Below, one piece after another: positions 62,521-64,000 of a stretch of 64,000 nucleotides of DNA. A program made the translations under genes and the position numbers. A model generated the notes under the pieces. The model was given only the letters and a program-made list of their open reading frames with translations, did no database searches and was not told the DNA's origin. The number at the start of each line of letters is the position of its first letter. Position 1 is the stretch's first letter. Location of the stretch: positions 1 through 64,000 of the forward strand of contig NZ_QJPK01000011.1 of assembly GCF_003259195.1 (NCBI RefSeq), read 5' to 3'. This DNA is from Paracoccus sediminilitoris. GTDB lineage: Bacteria; Pseudomonadota; Alphaproteobacteria; Rhodobacterales; Rhodobacteraceae.

Positions 62521-63974
62521 GCCGCAAGCGTCGGCGCGACCCCCTTTTCGTGCAGCCCGCGAAGCTGCGCGGCAAAGGCCTGTTGCAGGGACGCGTCGTC
62601 CGAAAGATTTCCGAAGATCGCGGCATTGGCCAGGAAGGCGGCCGGATCATTCCGGGCGGCCAGCGCATTGGCCTTCAGCTGTTCATGCTGGGCGTCGTTC
62701 GGTGCGATTGGCGCGCCGTCCTGCGTCGTGCCCTCGCAGTAACGGCACCACAGGGCCAGTTCCAGGGCCAGCCCGTCGATGGAGGCATCCGCCGCCAACC
62801 TGTCGCGCAGTGTCGGCAGGATGAATTTGGGCTGGCGGTTCGACCCGTCCAGGCAAAGCCGCGGAATGGTGTCGCCGATGCGCGGGTTCGAGAAACGCTG
62901 CAGGATCAGCTGCAGGTAATCGTCATAGCTGACGCCGGGAATGGGATGCAGGGTGGGGATCACCTCGCGCGTTTCAAGAGCGGTCAGCCAGTCGACGATG
63001 CGCGCGTCGGCCATGGCGTCATGCACAAAATGATGCCCCAGCAGCGCCCCGGCATAAGCAATGGCCGCGTGGCCGCCATTCAGGATGCGCAGCTTCATCA
63101 GCTCATGGCGGCTGACGTCCTGGACAAATTCGGCGCCCACCTGTTCCAGCGCAGGACGGCCTTGCGGGAAATTGTCCTCCAGCACCCATTGGCGGAACGG
63201 CTCGCAGACGACGGGGGCGGCATCGGTGATGCCGAAGCGGTCGCGCACCAGGTCGCGTTCCCGGTCCGAGGTCGCGGGCGTGATGCAATCGACCATCGAA
63301 TTGGGAAAGGCGATGTTGGCGGCGATCCAGTCGGCCAGATCGGGGTCGGACAAAGCCGCAAGCCCGCGCAGGGTGCGCGCGCAGACATGGCCGTTCTCTG
63401 GCAGGTTGTCGCAGGACAGCACGGTGAAGGGCGCGTGACCGGCATCGCGGCGGGCGCGGATCGCGGCCAGCATCATCCCGAAGACGCTGCGCGGGGTATC
63501 GGGATGGGCCGCGTCATGGACCATGTCGGCATGGGACGCATCGAAACCGTCGGTCTTGGCATCGACATAATAGCCGCCCTCGGTAATCGTCAGCGACACG
63601 ATCCTGATGGCCGGATCGGACATGGCCGAAATGACCGCCTTGGGGTCGATCGGCAGAAAGTCGATCATCGACCCCAACACCCGGGCGGACAGCCCCTCCG
63701 GATCAAGTTCGACTAGGGTGCTCAGCCAATCCTGGGCAGCCAGGCGGTCGCGCATGTCGGCATCGCCGGGACGGACGCCAGCGCCCACCAGGGCCCAGTC
63801 ATGGTCGCAACCGGTCGCGAAAAGCCGGTCAAGATACCATGCCATGTGGGCGCGGTGGAAATTGCCCACCCCGACATGCAGGATGCCCGCCCGCAGCGCG
63901 CTGCGGTCATAGTCCGGGCGGCCCACATCCGCGGGCAGATCGGAAAGGGTGGATTGGCTCAGGGCAGTGGTCAT
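62505..63974 (-). CDS. Mannitol 2-dehydrogenase-type polyol dehydrogenase
   Basis: 489 residues of the long-chain polyol-specific dehydrogenase family. ILHVGVGNFHRAHMAWYLDRL is the N-terminal Rossmann part. LSCDNLPENGHV, FPNSMVDCITP, and the catalytic region KLRILNGGHAAIAYAG (Lys and His) are present, along with GDTIPRLCLDGSNRQPKFI. It oxidises mannitol, arabinitol or sorbitol to the ketose with NAD. The start ATG has AAAGG upstream. Closest use would be with xylB, but that gene is 28 kb away. Confidence 0.9.
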   Translation of the reverse strand: MTTALSQSTLSDLPADVGRPDYDRSALRAGILHVGVGNFHRAHMAWYLDRLFATGCDHDWALVGAGVRPGDADMRDRLAAQDWLSTLVELDPEGLSARVLGSMIDFLPIDPKAVISAMSDPAIRIVSLTITEGGYYVDAKTDGFDASHADMVHDAAHPDTPRSVFGMMLAAIRARRDAGHAPFTVLSCDNLPENGHVCARTLRGLAALSDPDLADWIAANIAFPNSMVDCITPATSDRERDLVRDRFGITDAAPVVCEPFRQWVLEDNFPQGRPALEQVGAEFVQDVSRHELMKLRILNGGHAAIAYAGALLGHHFVHDAMADARIVDWLTALETREVIPTLHPIPGVSYDDYLQLILQRFSNPRIGDTIPRLCLDGSNRQPKFILPTLRDRLAADASIDGLALELALWCRYCEGTTQDGAPIAPNDAQHEQLKANALAARNDPAAFLANAAIFGNLSDDASLQQAFAAQLRGLHEKGVAPTLAAYVAG

Positions 63975-64000
63975 GGTCGGACCTTTCGTCAAGGCGACCC

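Overview
The window reads as part of a large extrachromosomal replicon (megaplasmid or chromid) of a GC-rich alphaproteobacterium of the Rhodobacteraceae/Paracoccaceae, most likely Paracoccus or a close relative. The main evidence is a replication and partition module at about 8.26-11.79 kb. It holds parA and parB, and divergent from them a small replication initiator with a DnaA N-terminal-like domain, which is the 'DnaA-like' replicon type known from this family. Four near-identical 16-bp palindromes lie in and beside parAB and are strong candidates for centromere (parS) sites. The SoxYZ/flavoprotein genes, the AHL synthase and the gene styles fit the same group. No insertion sequence, phage, CRISPR array or rRNA was found.

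Layout: 0.16-2.2 kb, soxY-soxZ-soxF/fccB fragment of thiosulfate/sulfide oxidation. 2.3-7.2 kb, malonate catabolism (matA, matB, madL, madM, with divergent GntR regulator matR and a dyad between). 7.2-8.1 kb, DMT exporter. 8.3-11.8 kb, partition/replication. 11.85-14.9 kb, an acyl-CoA dehydrogenase plus kinase pair resembling a split ACAD10/11 system, then two small genes of unknown function. 14.9-31.3 kb, a selenium region: selC tRNA(Sec), selA, selB, fdhE, and formate dehydrogenase fdoGHI whose catalytic subunit has an in-frame UGA followed by a SECIS hairpin. It ends with a divergent PhnD-like ABC transporter that is probably a selenate/selenite importer. putA and its Lrp-type regulator sit between selC and selB. 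selD is not in the window.

31.3-32.9 kb: quorum-sensing pair (luxI type with a small gene of unknown function, divergent luxR type). 32.9-41.3 kb: xylulokinase, a Kef-type cation/proton antiporter, an RND efflux pair without outer-membrane channel, and a DUF421/YetF membrane protein. 41.3-47.7 kb: an oligopeptide-type ABC importer operon ending in an amidase. 48.1-55.1 kb: one 2326-residue, apparently type-I-secreted protein combining lamin-tail-like, Calx-beta, ExeM-like nuclease, beta-propeller-like and 5'-nucleotidase modules with an RTX-type end, probably for scavenging extracellular nucleic acid. 55.1-62.1 kb: GntR regulator and a divergent 5-oxoproline operon (NRAMP-like transporter, pxpA, DUF1445 protein, fused pxpBC, biotin carboxylase-BCCP). 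62.3-64 kb: a small protein paralogous to the one in the quorum-sensing operon, and a mannitol/polyol 2-dehydrogenase.

The replicon looks like a metabolic accessory element: small-acid catabolism (malonate, proline, 5-oxoproline, formate, possibly 4-hydroxy acids), inorganic sulfur oxidation, and a nearly self-contained selenocysteine trait. Operons are tightly packed with many ATGA/TGATG overlaps, and several convergent genes overlap at their 3' ends.
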